Below are positions 51,310-62,243 of a stretch of DNA of 64,000 nucleotides, piece after piece. Source of the stretch: Drosophila miranda (taxonomy: Eukaryota > Arthropoda > Insecta > Diptera > Drosophilidae). Positions within the stretch are counted from its first letter, which is position 1. Each line of letters starts with the position of its first letter. The stretch lies in contig NC_046675.1 of the NCBI RefSeq assembly GCF_003369915.1, positions 15,934,001 through 15,998,000 of the forward strand, given 5' to 3'. The notes beneath the pieces are model-generated. The model was not told the DNA's origin. It worked only from the letters and a program-made list of their open reading frames with translations, and searched no databases. The position numbers and the translations under genes were made by a program.

Positions 51310-51939
51310 ATGCATCCTCAGGGGCCAAGAATTCCCAAATTAAAAGGCTATCGTGAGGGTCCCAGCAGCAGACGATTCGCCGGCAATTCTGACAACAGCG
51401 ATTCCTCAGTGTGTACATCTATTGCACCACTGAATAGTCAGCGCTTTATGTATTTGTCTGAGGCGAACGTGAACAAAATCCGCGACGATATAATTCGGCT
51501 CCAGACGATCATCGTGAGCCAAGAGATCCGCATTTGCGACTTGGAGAAGAAGTACAAGGCAATTAGTAATGGGAATAACACCGTACTTGTACGGGGTTCC
51601 TCGGCTGTAGCTGATCCCACTAGCAATACGAGATTTAGGACCAATGCTTCTCCGTCTAGTTCTCGTGCAGCAAAACATCGGCAAAGTAATGAGAATGACA
51701 CCGTACTTGTACGTGGCCCGTCGGCAGTAGCTGATCCCACTAGCAATACGAGGTTTAGGACCAATGATTCTCCGTCTAGATCTCGTGCAATAAAACATCG
51801 CCAAAGTAATGAGAATGACTCCGTACTTGAACGTGGCTCCTCGGCTGTGGCTGATCCCACTAGCAAAACGAGATTTAGGATCAATGCTTCTCCGTCTAGT
51901 TCGCGTGTAGCAAAACATCGCTCAAGCCGACATATCTAG
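51310..51939 (+). CDS. Basic repeat-containing protein with coiled coil, 209 residues
   Basis: I took the start at ATG 51310 (ATCAAGATGC). The frame is open further upstream but has no earlier ATG. Residues 1-40 are Pro/Arg/Ser-rich. About 45-85 can form a coiled coil (NKIRDDIIRLQTIIVSQEI, then LEKKYK). From 51574 three 40-residue repeats follow (120-bp units at 51574, 51694 and 51814, the last incomplete), each with TVLVRG, SAVADPTSNTRFRTN, SPSSSR and KHRQSNE. The protein is strongly basic. I do not recognise the family. The repeats and low complexity suggest a fast-evolving, perhaps testis-expressed, gene; that is inference. AATAAA lies at 52041-52046. Reverse-strand frames across the repeats are shadows. 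Confidence 0.6.
   Translation: MHPQGPRIPKLKGYREGPSSRRFAGNSDNSDSSVCTSIAPLNSQRFMYLSEANVNKIRDDIIRLQTIIVSQEIRICDLEKKYKAISNGNNTVLVRGSSAVADPTSNTRFRTNASPSSSRAAKHRQSNENDTVLVRGPSAVADPTSNTRFRTNDSPSRSRAIKHRQSNENDSVLERGSSAVADPTSKTRFRINASPSSSRVAKHRSSRHI
51574..51936 (+). repeat. Three 120-bp tandem repeats inside the coding frame
   Basis: The units start at 51574, 51694 and 51814, are multiples of three, and differ by only a few bases each (for example GGTTCC, GGCCCG, GGCTCC). Copy number could vary without breaking the frame. Confidence 0.9.
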
Positions 51940-52040
51940 TAACGCAAAAAAAAAGGAAGAAAGTGGAGAAAAATATCTAAACTAATGTAAGTTGAGAAAA
52001 GCTAAAGCATGAAGCATAAAGCGTTCCAATCTAAAGTAAA

Positions 52041-52046
52041 AATAAA
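52041..52046 (+). terminator. Candidate polyadenylation signal for the repeat-protein gene
   Basis: AATAAA about 100 bp after the TAG stop. Confidence 0.5.
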
Positions 52047-52200
52047 CCTAAAAGGGACTAATCCATATTATTATTTTACTTCATATCGAAATGAAGTTCA
52101 TGCCTTGGCTAATTCACCAATTCAAATCAATATTGACTTAAATTATTTGAATACATTACAAAACCCAGTTCAAACAAAAAGCTAATTTTTATTTCCACAG

Positions 52201-52650
52201 ATTCCCATTCACCATCTAAAGAAAGTCGATTGTCGGCTGTTAATATTGCCAATAAGTCGCATAAAAGTCTACCACCAAAGGTTGAAGGCTTTTTAATGTC
52301 CTGCTCATTCGATCGATAGACACTACACGGATTGTGCGCTTGAGGCCACGAGAGGGAAGGAACATTTGCCAAAAACTAAAATGCAGCATCCACTAATATT
52401 TCAGACAGAAAGAGCAGCAGGAGCTGGAAGAGGAGAGGCACCATAGTCAGATTAAGTCTGTAGCCACGCAGCCACCGTCAATAGTGCAGGTAATGTTTCT
52501 CCAACGACCATGAAGCGGTTCAAAAAGCACTTACAACCGCCAAAATTAAAGCCTAATGGGTCCGTAAGAACAGCAGCGAATACCAATGTAATTCCGAGAA
52601 ATGCTCAAATTTCGCGCACTGAAAAGAGGATGTATTTTGATGCATCCTGA
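52201..52650 (+). pseudogene. Decayed coding remnants downstream of the repeat-protein gene
   Basis: An intron-3'-end-like sequence (GCTAAT, T-rich, TTTCCACAG) precedes an open stretch at 52201-52316 with good protein character (SHSPSKESRLSAVNIANKSH, then SLPPKVEGF). It ends at an in-frame TAG. After another acceptor-like TTTCAG, 52405-52489 reads a Glu-rich coiled coil (KEQQELEEERHHSQIK). A one-base shift later, 52510-52650 reads KRFKKHLQPPKLKPNGSV to a stop. These look like pieces of one gene broken by frameshifts. They may be 3' exons of a relative of the 51310 gene. Confidence 0.35.
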
Positions 52651-53080
52651 TGTTACCTTAATCAAGCAAACTAGAACTAAAATGGAGATTTCTACCGAAT
52701 TCAGTATTCAACTGAATTTTAAATGTTTGCCAAACATGCTAATTGACTGTTTTTTCAGATAAGGCCATGGGAACCAGTCGCCTCGCCTCATCAGTATGAA
52801 TATCAATACCGGGAATTCATTCCTTTATTGGAAACAAATTTACGCGGCTATTGGCATTATGCAGCCACTAACCAGACGATCGATCGTTTTGGGGAAAACG
52901 CGTGCTGAACTGTCAGGAAAACCCCCACAGGCACCCGAACCATTGAGTCTTGTGGAAAATTAAAATTAATGCGGCTTAGTGGCGATAAGGCAACTCAGTA
53001 AGCGATTCCATCGATATGCAATCAATCATAAGATTTGGAATCTCCCAACGAAAATATAACCAAGAGATACAAAATCGAGC

Positions 53081-53088
53081 TATAAAAG
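53081..53088 (+). promoter_or_regulatory. TATA box of the left takeout-like copy
   Basis: TATAAAAG about 30 bp before a conserved TTCACAGTTCATTC stretch that probably holds the start site. The same arrangement is present in the right copy. Confidence 0.7.
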
Positions 53089-53147
53089 ACACCCGGCGCG
53101 ATCATAAACCATTCACAGTTCATTCACCAACCGAGTCAGCAATCGAA

Positions 53148-53918
53148 ATGGCTTCCCAACTCTTCCTTGTTGCCCTCCTGGGCATCGCCCTGGTCAGCGC
53201 TACACCAGTCCCCCAGCAGGCTGCCAGTGCTAACTTCAGCTCGGCCATGACCCGGTACATACAGGCCTTCAAGAGTATCATGCCCTGCGGCTACGCCCCC
53301 GACATTCCCGTGCTTGCTCCCATTGTCAATCCCTTCTACGCCTTCGACTGCTCCAGCGACGACTACAATCTGAAGGGCAATGTGAGCCACATCCGGATCG
53401 AGGGCCTCAACAACTTCCAGATACTGAGCGCCAGCGATTATGGCACCACTGGCAGCTTACGACGTTATCTTCCCCAAGATCCAGATTCTGGGCTCTTCCG
53501 AGGTCGAGGGTTTCATCAACATTGCCGGAGTCCCTCTGCCCATCCGTCAGCGCGATCTGATCAATGAGGCCTTTGTGGATCTGCGCTTAGTGGGAAGCTA
53601 CTCTTTACCAACAGCCTGACCAATTCCTCGGGTCTGCGCATCGTCGACTTCAGACTGGCCATCTACTTGGCCGACATTAAGCTGGACAACTGGAACACTC
53701 TGTGGAACATCTCCACCAACAACTTAGCGAACAGCTGGGGTAAGAAGCTCCTGTACTTCGGCCTGCAGGAGATCCAGCCAAAAATCACCGACTCCTTGTA
53801 CCAGAACCTGCTCGTCCCGAAAATCAATAAGATGCTCGCCAACGTCAGTATGGAGGAATTGGTTAACTACTTCCAGTCGCAGGCACAGCTCTGGGAGAAT
53901 GCCCATTGCCAGGCCTAG
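53148..53918 (+). pseudogene. Takeout/JHBP-like gene, frameshifted left copy
   Basis: The frame opens with the same signal peptide as the right copy (MASQLFLVALLGIALVSATP) and stays in frame to GTTG. A 5-base deletion at about 53453/53454 (the right copy has AAGGC extra) then shifts it into a stop at 53565-53567. A further 1-base deletion near 53606 returns the frame, so the last 100 or so codons, ending in ENAHCQA and TAG at 53918, remain readable. The two losses total six bases, but the stop between them cannot be avoided. Promoter and 3' ATTAAA (53946) are intact, so it may still be transcribed. The tail differs from the right copy mainly in one block (NLANSWGKKLLYF). Confidence 0.85.
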
Positions 53919-54249
53919 TGCTAGATGACTCTCCATGTTTCAATCATTAAAATATAGATAATAGCAAAGCAGCAATCCAACTGTGTTTCGGCTTTCAACA
54001 CCAGTCCAACTACAACTGGTATTCTATATCCGTCATTTTGCGATAATTACACTAATGGGGCGACTGAAGGCCGTGTTTGGGCTTGGCTAACAATGCTTTG
54101 GTGGATGCAGGGGCCATAAATCTCAATTAATCGTCAACACCTTTGGTGTATTAAATCAGAAGTAGGTCACCCGACCAAATATCTTCCTATTCAAGAAAGA
54201 AGCCTTTAGAAACCATTTTTTCGAATTTACTATCTGGACGTTGCGTGGC

Positions 54250-54360
54250 CATCAAGTGGCCCGTGTGACACCAGCAAAAGGCTGTTACGAGCGGATCCCA
54301 ACAAAAACACAGAACCGAGGGGCGATGCCGCATGATGCGCGGCGCGTTAACCGAACCGAA
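54250..54360. repeat. Dispersed repeat, copy B
   Basis: Homologous to 5550-5672 (CCATCAAGTGGCCC, GCGGATCCCA, CCGAGGGGCG, TGCCGCAT, CCGAACCG). It lacks about 13 bp present in copy A before the CCGAGGGG block. It sits about 80 bp right of the end of the left duplication unit. Confidence 0.65.
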
Positions 54361-55885
54361 CGCAGGAAAGATAGCTGCTAGACTAGTTTTCGAGGAAAAT
54401 CAGAACTGAGTTGGTGACAGTTGCAGGTGCAGAGATAAAATGTTCTCAAACATTTTAGGGATAGCGGATGACTTAGATATACCTCTATTATTTGTTGCAT
54501 ACCTTTTTTTATGGAGAAGAATTATAAACAATTCCTTCCAGATCGTAAGGAAGCAAGAGTTATTAATGGACAGGGTGAATAGTTTAAGCAAGAGTCCACG
54601 TCAGAACCTCGGGGCAGTACCTGAGTACACAGCCTGGAGCCCCGGCCACCGGCTTATGAAGTAAAAAGCGTTTATTAAACAAATTAAAAGAAACAGAGCC
54701 AGGGAACAGGTTATAGAAAGAACTGAACAGGGTCTACTCTTCCACAATAACATTACACCATTTGCATCGGCAGCTTGGATATATTCACACGGATTCTTTT
54801 GAGTTTAAAGTTCAAAGTGAAAAGTATTTTTTATAATTATCATTCCCGCATTTCATCCAGACTACCTCATTATTTTCTCATAACAGATTAAACGAGTAAG
54901 TTTATGTGTTTACTCAGAAATCGTTGATAAGAAGGAACAGCTTTAGTATATTTCTCTTACGGAGAGAAAAACAAGTTTTCTTTCCATTTCTCGAGCAGTT
55001 GAACATCTGGAAGCACTTTAAGAAGTTGATTTTTTTTATTCTATTGCTTTTGGTACAACATTCAACATTAAAAAAAGTTCCATAGACCCAATAAAGGATT
55101 GCAAGACAAGAACACTCAAAAATCTTTTGAATATGTAATAGAAATTTAAGATCTGCTGAGCTATTAGAGTAACTCAATAAGGGAAAGCTAATAGAAGTTT
55201 GCCATCAGGGAGAAGGAATTCCAAGAAAACCACGATATGTGCAACTCGAAGAGGAGTAGGTCTGGAATCAAAGGCATACATTTAAAGCGGAATTCTTAGC
55301 AATTAAAGATGTTTGTTTTTTCAAAACAAACAAGAACAAAAGTTGCATATAATAGAAAACAAGATCTATTAATTTGAAAAGAAAATTGGGAATCCCAACT
55401 ATCTGGTGGCACTGAAGGTCCACTAGATTGAAGATAGTACCTTTTATGTAAAGTTAAAGATGAAATCAATAATCCACTATTGATTACGATTATATCGATC
55501 TGAAAAGTATTGATGGCATTGAAAGAAGCTTTCAATCTCAAGAGCCTGGGTCGATATTCTGGAAATGCCGGGGTCCCATAAAAGACTGGGAGATTTTCCA
55601 CCGCGGACTTAGACAAGAGTTCTAAACGCGACCGGAATTGTGGAAAGAGTTACGATACCATTTACAGTCTGCTTGCAGTTCTATAAATCTGAAAATATTT
55701 CAGAGGTTTAACACCTCAACACCTGCATATGCTGAGAACATGAATGTTTTTCTGATGTTCTGTTCAGCTCATCTATCATCTCCAGTAGTAGAAAAATTCA
55801 GTGGAACTGAATTAAAAAGTATTTAATAAAGCTGCTAGTTGGTTGCTTGTGGCTTCGGAAAAGGCCACTCTAACCAAGGCTCTCA
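54360..55885. other. Spacer between duplicated takeout-like copies
   Basis: No gene supported. It is AT-rich. The 74-codon frame at 54440-54664 and the minus frames at 54914-55616 lack family signatures. They may include transposon debris, but I cannot identify any. Confidence 0.5.
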
Positions 55886-56157
55886 TCAATAAGAATATTC
55901 CGGGAACTCATTCCGATATCGAAACCAAATGAACACGGCTCTCGGTATTTGCAGACAATAAGTAGTCGATGGATCGTTTGACATCGTGTGAAACCCCTCG
56001 ACAGGCGCACGAGCCAGTGAGTCATGTGGGAGCTGAAGATACGTAATGCGCCTTAGTGGCGATATGGGCACCCAATAAGCGATTCCATCGATCTTCAATC
56101 CATCATAAGACTTGAAAGCTTCCATTTAACATCGACTGAATAGATAAGAATCCCAAC

Positions 56158-56165
56158 TATAAAAG
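56158..56165 (+). promoter_or_regulatory. TATA box of the right takeout-like copy
   Basis: TATAAAAG 67 bp before the ATG, followed by the conserved start-site stretch CCATTCACAGTTCATTC. Confidence 0.7.
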
Positions 56166-56224
56166 ACACACGGTGCCATCGTAAACCATTCACAGTTCAT
56201 TCACCAACCGAGTCAGCAATCGAA

Positions 56225-57001
56225 ATGGCTTCCCAACTCGTCATTGTGGCCCTCCTGGGCATCGCCCTGGTCAGCGCTACACCAGTCCCCCAGCAGGCTG
56301 CCAGTGCTAACTTCAGCTCGGCCATGACCCGGTACATCCAGGCCTTCAAGAGTATCATGCCCTGCGGCTACGCCCCCGACATTCCCGTGCTTGCTCCCAT
56401 TGTCAATCCCTTCTACGCCTTCGACTGCTCCAGCGACGACTACAATCTGAAGGGCAATGTGAGCAACATCCGGATCGAGGGCCTCAACAACTTCCAGATA
56501 CTGAGCGCCAGCGATTATGGCACCACTGGCAAGGCAGCTTACGACGTTATCTTCCCCAAGATCCAGATTCTGGGCTCTTCCGAGGTCGAGGGTTTCATCA
56601 ACATTGCCGGAGTCCCTCTGCCCATCCGTCAGCGCGATCTGATCAATGAGGCCTTTGTGGATCTGCGCTTAGTGGGAAGCTACTCTTTTGCCAACAGCCT
56701 GACCAATTCCTCGGGTCTGCGCATCGTCGACTTCAAACTGGCCATCTACTTGGCCGACATTCAGCTGGACAACTGGAACACTCTGTGGAACATCTCCACC
56801 AACAACTTCTGGAACCGCTGGAGCAAGACTCTCATTTCTCTTGGTCTTCAGGAGATCCAGCCAAAGATCACCGACTCCTTGTACCAGAACCTGCTCGTCC
56901 CGAAAATCAATGAGATGCTCGCCAACGTCACTATGGAGGAATTGGTTAACTACTTCCAGTCGCAGGCACAGCTCTGGGAGAATGCCCATTGCCAGGCCTA
57001 G
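56225..57001 (+). CDS. Secreted takeout/JHBP-like lipid-binding protein
   Basis: An intact single-exon frame of 258 residues. Residues 1-18 are a signal peptide (SQLVIVALLGIALVSA), so the product is secreted. The body fits the insect haemolymph juvenile-hormone-binding/takeout family (about 250 residues). It has an early Cys pair (MPCGYAP, AFDCSSDD), NIRIEGLNNFQILSAS (family pattern: glycine-leucine-x-x-phenylalanine after a beta strand), AAYDVIFPKIQILGSSEVEG, GLRIVDFKLAIYLADIQLDN, and a C-terminal PKINEMLANVTMEELV helix. Members carry small hydrophobic ligands in haemolymph or around sensory organs; the ligand here is unknown. It has a TATA-type promoter, as expected of a strongly or tissue-specifically expressed gene. 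Its left neighbour is a frameshifted near-copy, so this is the sole working member in the window. Confidence 0.8.
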   Translation: MASQLVIVALLGIALVSATPVPQQAASANFSSAMTRYIQAFKSIMPCGYAPDIPVLAPIVNPFYAFDCSSDDYNLKGNVSNIRIEGLNNFQILSASDYGTTGKAAYDVIFPKIQILGSSEVEGFINIAGVPLPIRQRDLINEAFVDLRLVGSYSFANSLTNSSGLRIVDFKLAIYLADIQLDNWNTLWNISTNNFWNRWSKTLISLGLQEIQPKITDSLYQNLLVPKINEMLANVTMEELVNYFQSQAQLWENAHCQA

Positions 57002-57259
57002 TGCTAGATGCCTCTCCCTGTTTCAATCATTCAAATATAAGTAATAGCAAAGCAGCAATACAACTGTGTTTCAGCTTTTAATGAAGTAGAGTTCGCCATA
57101 GGCAAGGTCCATCTACAACTGGTATTCTATATCCGTCATTTTGGCATAATTACGATAATGGGTTTGCCTAACAATGCACGGGTGGGTGGGTTAGGAAGGC
57201 CCAGTGGAGGTGCAGTGGCCATAAATCTCAATTAATATTCAACATATTTGGTAAATCAA

Positions 57260-58620
57260 AACAGGACCAGGACTGGAATCGGTCCTGTCGTCTACTTCAT
57301 CATTTGCAGCAAGCCCCTGCTCCAACTGACTTCGTCATTCGCTGTTGCTCTTGTAATCCGCTTAAGTAACTCGAACAGCAGCGGAAACCGGAAATGAAAA
57401 CCATACAGTACAAAGCGCGAGTAGAGGGCAAGGCAGGACAAGGTAAGGAACACGTAGAAGACTGAAGGCGACCCCGGAACGAGTTTTGGCTTGAGTGGTG
57501 TGGGTCTGTGTCTGGGTCTGGGTCAGGCAAGCAACTTCCGCTGCCATTGCCGTTGCCGTTGCTCGCTTTTTCCACAGCGCACAAAAAGAAAGGCTTTCCT
57601 CACACAGAGGGGAACCAGGAAGGAAGGAGTCGGGAAGGAATCATGGCTCTTAAGCTGCACCGGAAATGAAGAATTGCTGCTCGACTCCCAGCGACAGATT
57701 CGGTGGTCGTCACAGGTTGACTGACACATACCCAAGACACAACCGCACTGAATGGCCGTCCCCCGAAATGTTACAACATTCTGCTCTATGACCTGACTTC
57801 TCTGCTGCTCCTCGTCTGTTTTAAGTGCGCTAGTAATGTTGGGTGTGTGGGTGAGTGGAAATTTAGGAGGGGGAAGGCCAAACAGCAAATGGCTTTTTCA
57901 CATTGCGGTTTTCCGCTCGTTGCTCGGGTTCGTTGGCCATCAGCCAGCGCCAGCGCCCGACATCTGTCTGTACATCCGTTCCACAGCGCAGCCTCTAAAC
58001 CGCAGCGGCGCTGCCAAGTCCATTGTGCCATTATCAATTATTCAGTTTGCGCAAAATGTATAAATTATAATCCCAAGAAGTTCTGATGATCCCACAAGCA
58101 GGCTAACGCCCGCTCGCTGTCCATTCAGCTCCTGATTGTGGGTCAGCGCTGTGTTTCAGCAGCTTAATGTGCACGGATTATAAATGGGATCCCAGGGAAC
58201 ACTCAGGACGAATATAATACCCCTTTAATGTAATACAATTCACGCTAATTGTTGTGGAATAAAGGAACCTTCGACAAACGTATGACAACAGTTTCCACTT
58301 GTGTATTTTAATTACCCTCTGATTTTGATTATTCATATGGTACATTCATACTCGTATTATTCCACTGAGTTCTATCGTTTTATTGCATAATTATTCAGGA
58401 GTTTACATTATTAAACTGTTCAGGCAAACACAAAGCGAATATATTTCCCATTTTTTGCTGTTCAATCATCGCTGGACATCAAAAATATATCATAATTCAT
58501 GAATTAATTATTCTCTAAATGGTGCAACAATAATGACAGCTTAAATCAAATGACAAAAAAATTTCGTTTACATTTAAAAATCTGTTGTTTTTCTTTGCCC
58601 TTCCAGTTCAGTATTTAATA
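57260..58620. other. Non-coding region
   Basis: No supported gene. Open frames at 57300-58086 overlap on both strands with low-complexity content. Confidence 0.5.
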
Positions 58621-61392
58621 GATTGTTTTATTTAGTTTTCGTTTTGTTTTTTTTTTTGCGTCGAGTAGATAGAACATTAATTATTTGATGGACACGTTGG
58701 ATGATATTGAGAGACATAGCAGGGGGAATGGGATTCGGTATCGATATAACAAACTCAAATAAATGGTATATTTTTGTAATGCTCTCTCTATATATTTTTG
58801 TATATATTTGTTTAAAGCTTTTCGGACATTGTCTTTCACAGACACACACACACACTCTTTCGCTCATCCACACACACGCGCACACACACAACTCCAACGT
58901 GCCCCTTCCACTCTTCCAATAATTATGCTTTCCTTTATCGGTTCGGTACTCTATAACATTTAAACAAACAACATTCAATCTTTCCGTTATCCGTTTTAGG
59001 TTTTAGGTTTTCGTGTTTTTGGGTTCGATTAGTCATACGAGTACGAGTAGTAGGTAGGTTGTCTTGGATTTCGTGTTCCATTCGAATAGCTTTGCGCGAG
59101 GGCTAGGGTGGATAGATTATCAATCAATGTTCGATTTCGATTTCACATATTATATGTACACATATACTCGTATATATATATTTATATCGGTGTATAGTAT
59201 ATACTATGGGACTATGATACTATGTTAGTTCTGGTAGGTACTTGTAATACATACATTTCATATCTTATAGCATTTCAACTATCGTGGGTTCCTTCTCTGT
59301 GCGTGGGCTAGGCAAACAGCACATAATGCTCGGTATTTATTATACATATGTATATAATATATATAAATAACTATATATCCTATACCAATACCTATATCTG
59401 TATAATTAATTATTACACATTAAACATTTATCAAATTGAATGCATTTTGGTACTAGATAAAAAATGTACTTTAAAAAATAAAATTAATTTAATTTTCTCA
59501 TCTGTTTTTTGCTTTTGTGCAGGCTACAAAAGGGTTCTCCTCCGCCTTATATGTGTATGTATGAAATATATAAAAAGGTATTATAAAAACTTTACAAATA
59601 ATGTTGAAAATTTGATATATTCATCCGAGACTAATTTCTTAAGCAGATCTGCAGGATATTCATATTCATATTCATATTCGTGGGCACATGCTGAGGCTAT
59701 GACTTAAATGCTTTACACTCGGTTCTGTTCTGTTTTGTTCGGCTCTGATGTATATTTACTATATTCACATATAAATATTTATTTTAATATTCCTTCTACA
59801 TATACATTTAAATTGCTCTATATATTTTTGTTAAATTACTTGTTGTCATACGAGTATTGTATCCATTTTAACCAGTATTTGCTCCAGTTTCCATCATTCC
59901 CGTCGCGTTCTAAAAACATTCTAACAAACCCATACGATCGTACAGATATACGCGTTATAAAAATGCACTTTAAAATATGTTCATATGATATCTACATAGT
60001 ATATCATGGTTTGTTTTGCTTCTGCTGTTTCTTTCGGTCTAAAAACAAATTCGAGCTAATGTTCGCATTTAAAAGCCTTAAATTAGGTTATTTTCATATT
60101 TTTTTTATCAATTTTGTTTGTCCTAAGCGTATCTAGAATTTTAATTATTTTTTAATATCATATAACTCATTCGTAGCAGGCGCCGCCCATAAATGAAAGG
60201 AACCAAATTCATACATTTCTCGCTTTCACAGCTTCTAAACTTATGCGTTTTTTACTTTTCATTGAAAAGGTCGTCATAAAAATATATATAGTGGAACCAA
60301 TTCCAATTTGTGTGTGTTTCTAAAGTAATTTGCGTTACGTTTTCGTTTACTCAATTTCGATTCCGGACATAGCCAATTAGGAGCAGAACTCGTGCCAAAG
60401 GATTCAGTGCATACGATCCGTCTGAACGCTATAAAAATATTTCTGATGATTGATCTCATGTGAGTTATTTTGAATTAATTTTCAGCTACCAAGTTCCAAA
60501 TTCGATTCGCAAATTTCGAAAATCATACATAACCTTTTGCTATTTTTAACAAAGTACATTTAACAAGTTTCCTTGCATTTTATTCCTTTTGCATTCCTTT
60601 TTACATTAAATTATTCTTTACACTTAGGCATTGATTGTAAGTATAATGCTCGGGCGTTTCATTCTGCTGCTGCTGCTGTTCTTTTTAAGGAAAAACATAG
60701 TTCGAATTAGCTGCATTTAAAGCTTTTAAAATATTGCCGTGCTCCGATGGGGCCACAATTACGACAAGTCCAACAACGTGGTGGGGTCATGCGGGGGTTT
60801 GTGTGCGCGTTTTTCAATCGTCAATCGTTGGGCATAAGTGAACAGATTTCGTGGTTCGAAGATAAATAAATATAATTTTTGTGCATTCTTTCAACTGTTG
60901 CAGGCGTGGGTGTTGGGTTGTAAATTACATGGCGTATCTGGTTCGCGTGTGTGGTTTGCTGTGCTGTGCTACGTTGCGTTGTGTGGGAGTGGGTGTGGGT
61001 GTGTCTGTGTATGGTTTGTGTATTTGTTAAACAATTTCACATTTTAAAATTCGTACACTGTCAGCTTAACTCTATAGATACTAGAACGTATGGCCTACAC
61101 ATATCAAATACTTTAGCTTACACCAAACTATTTACCGTGGCTATTGGCTACTGTATAAAACTTTACATTTAGGCGGCTGCGCGAATTTCTCATATATGAT
61201 ACAAAATGCCGAAAGGTGACCGTATTCAATAAGTTGGACAATCGAAGTGTGTTGTTGTGCGTGCACAATGTCATAACATATATCATCATATATCTAAAGA
61301 CCGATCGAGACCGATCAAGAACTGCAAGAGCTCTGGGCTCGACAACAATGCGACCGAAAATCTAGGGGGACGGGAGACCAGCCATCAGCGAC
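58620..61392 (-). other. Probable long AU-rich 3' UTR and downstream flank of kurtz
   Basis: Left of the kurtz stop, 2.7 kb is AT-rich, stop-dense in all frames, and contains several minus-strand AATAAA sites (TTTATT on plus at 58627, 59336 and 60578). That suits a long 3' UTR with alternative ends, but I cannot tell which site is used. An (atattc)n run lies at 59656-59680 and CA repeats at 58845-58890. Confidence 0.4.
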
Positions 61393-62243
61393 TTAGGCCT
61401 CCGTTTCGGCGCCCTTCAGACGCAGGCGGGCAAAGTCCTCGAAGATGATGTCATCGTCCTGCGCCTCTTCATCGTCCAGCTGGATCAGATTGGTGGTGGT
61501 GGGCACATCCTGTTGTCCCTGGTCGCCACCTGAACCCGATGCCCCGTCCTCATTCGCGTCGCCCAAGGTGAGCAGCGGCGCCGCCAGGCTGGCCCGCGGC
61601 GATCTCTCGCCCAGCAGCGGGGGCTCCTCCTCCTCGGGCTTGGGGTGCATTAGCGTGAACGGCAGCTCGGCAACCAAGTCGCCGTTCAGCAGCGGCGAGC
61701 TGATTAGCAGCTTAACCTTGACCTTGTAGTGCACCATTATGCCGAGACTCTCGCGCTGGGCGGGATTGGTGATCAGCGTACTGGACGCCAAATTTGTGTC
61801 CTCGTGCTTCAGCTGTCCGTCCAGGGCCAGTCCCCATTTGTCCTTGTTGTTGGCCAGCATAGGGCACAGCTCAAAGACCTTGGACAGGGTGAAGCCCGGT
61901 GCCACCTGGCAACCATCCTCCGACTCGATCTCGGCCACAACAGACTTGTACTGGGCCGTCGAGAAGAGGCAAATGTCCGCGAATTGCCGCACACAGACCT
62001 TGATCTTCTTGACCGTTCGATTGGAGTTGTTGGCCACATGCACATTGATCGATATCTTCTCGCCATGATGGTACAGCTCCTTGTCCAGGCTGGCCTCCAG
62101 ATGGATCTTATTCGGCTTCATCATGAACTCCTTGCTCACCTCAATCGATGGCTGCTCCCCGACCTTGGACGGGGCATACATGACCTTCCGTATGGTTAGC
62201 CGCACCGAGTTCCGTTTGTGTGGCTTGTCCTCGACGTGCTCAC
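61393..62243 (-). CDS. krz: Kurtz, non-visual beta-arrestin, last coding exon (partial)
   Basis: The exon starts at 62243 after a clean acceptor (TATCCTACATTAG) in phase 2 and ends at TAA 61393, giving 282 residues. It is the arrestin C-domain and tail: [80 protein letters not shown] and [11 protein letters not shown] Pro/Glu/Gly-rich linker follows, then the clathrin box LIQLD and the AP-2 motif [16 protein letters not shown]. These tail motifs separate it from visual arrestins. Kurtz is the single fly beta-arrestin; it desensitises and internalises GPCRs and dampens several signalling pathways. Earlier exons must lie beyond the right edge. No lesion is seen. Confidence 0.95.

Larger units (their letters stand above)
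52790..54170 (+). repeat. Tandem duplication, left unit (takeout-like locus)
   Basis: Matches 55885-57260 through the upstream region (GGGAAYTCATTCC, CTTAGTGGCGATA, AAGCGATTCCATCGAT), TATA box, 5' UTR, coding region and 3' flank (ACTGGTATTCTATATCCGTC, GCCATAAATCTCAATTAAT). Flanks are clearly more diverged than the 5' half of the coding sequence. Confidence 0.85.
55885..57260 (+). repeat. Tandem duplication, right unit (takeout-like locus)
   Basis: Direct-repeat partner of 52790-54170, with the unit starts about 3.1 kb apart. Confidence 0.85.

Noticed and set aside
51406-51918. 170- and 148-codon minus-strand frames
   Set aside because: They are shadows of the 120-bp repeats, whose length is a multiple of three, so a chance open reverse frame is triplicated.
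61445-62199. Plus-strand frames of 94, 156 and 109 codons
   Set aside because: Antisense shadows of the kurtz terminal exon.
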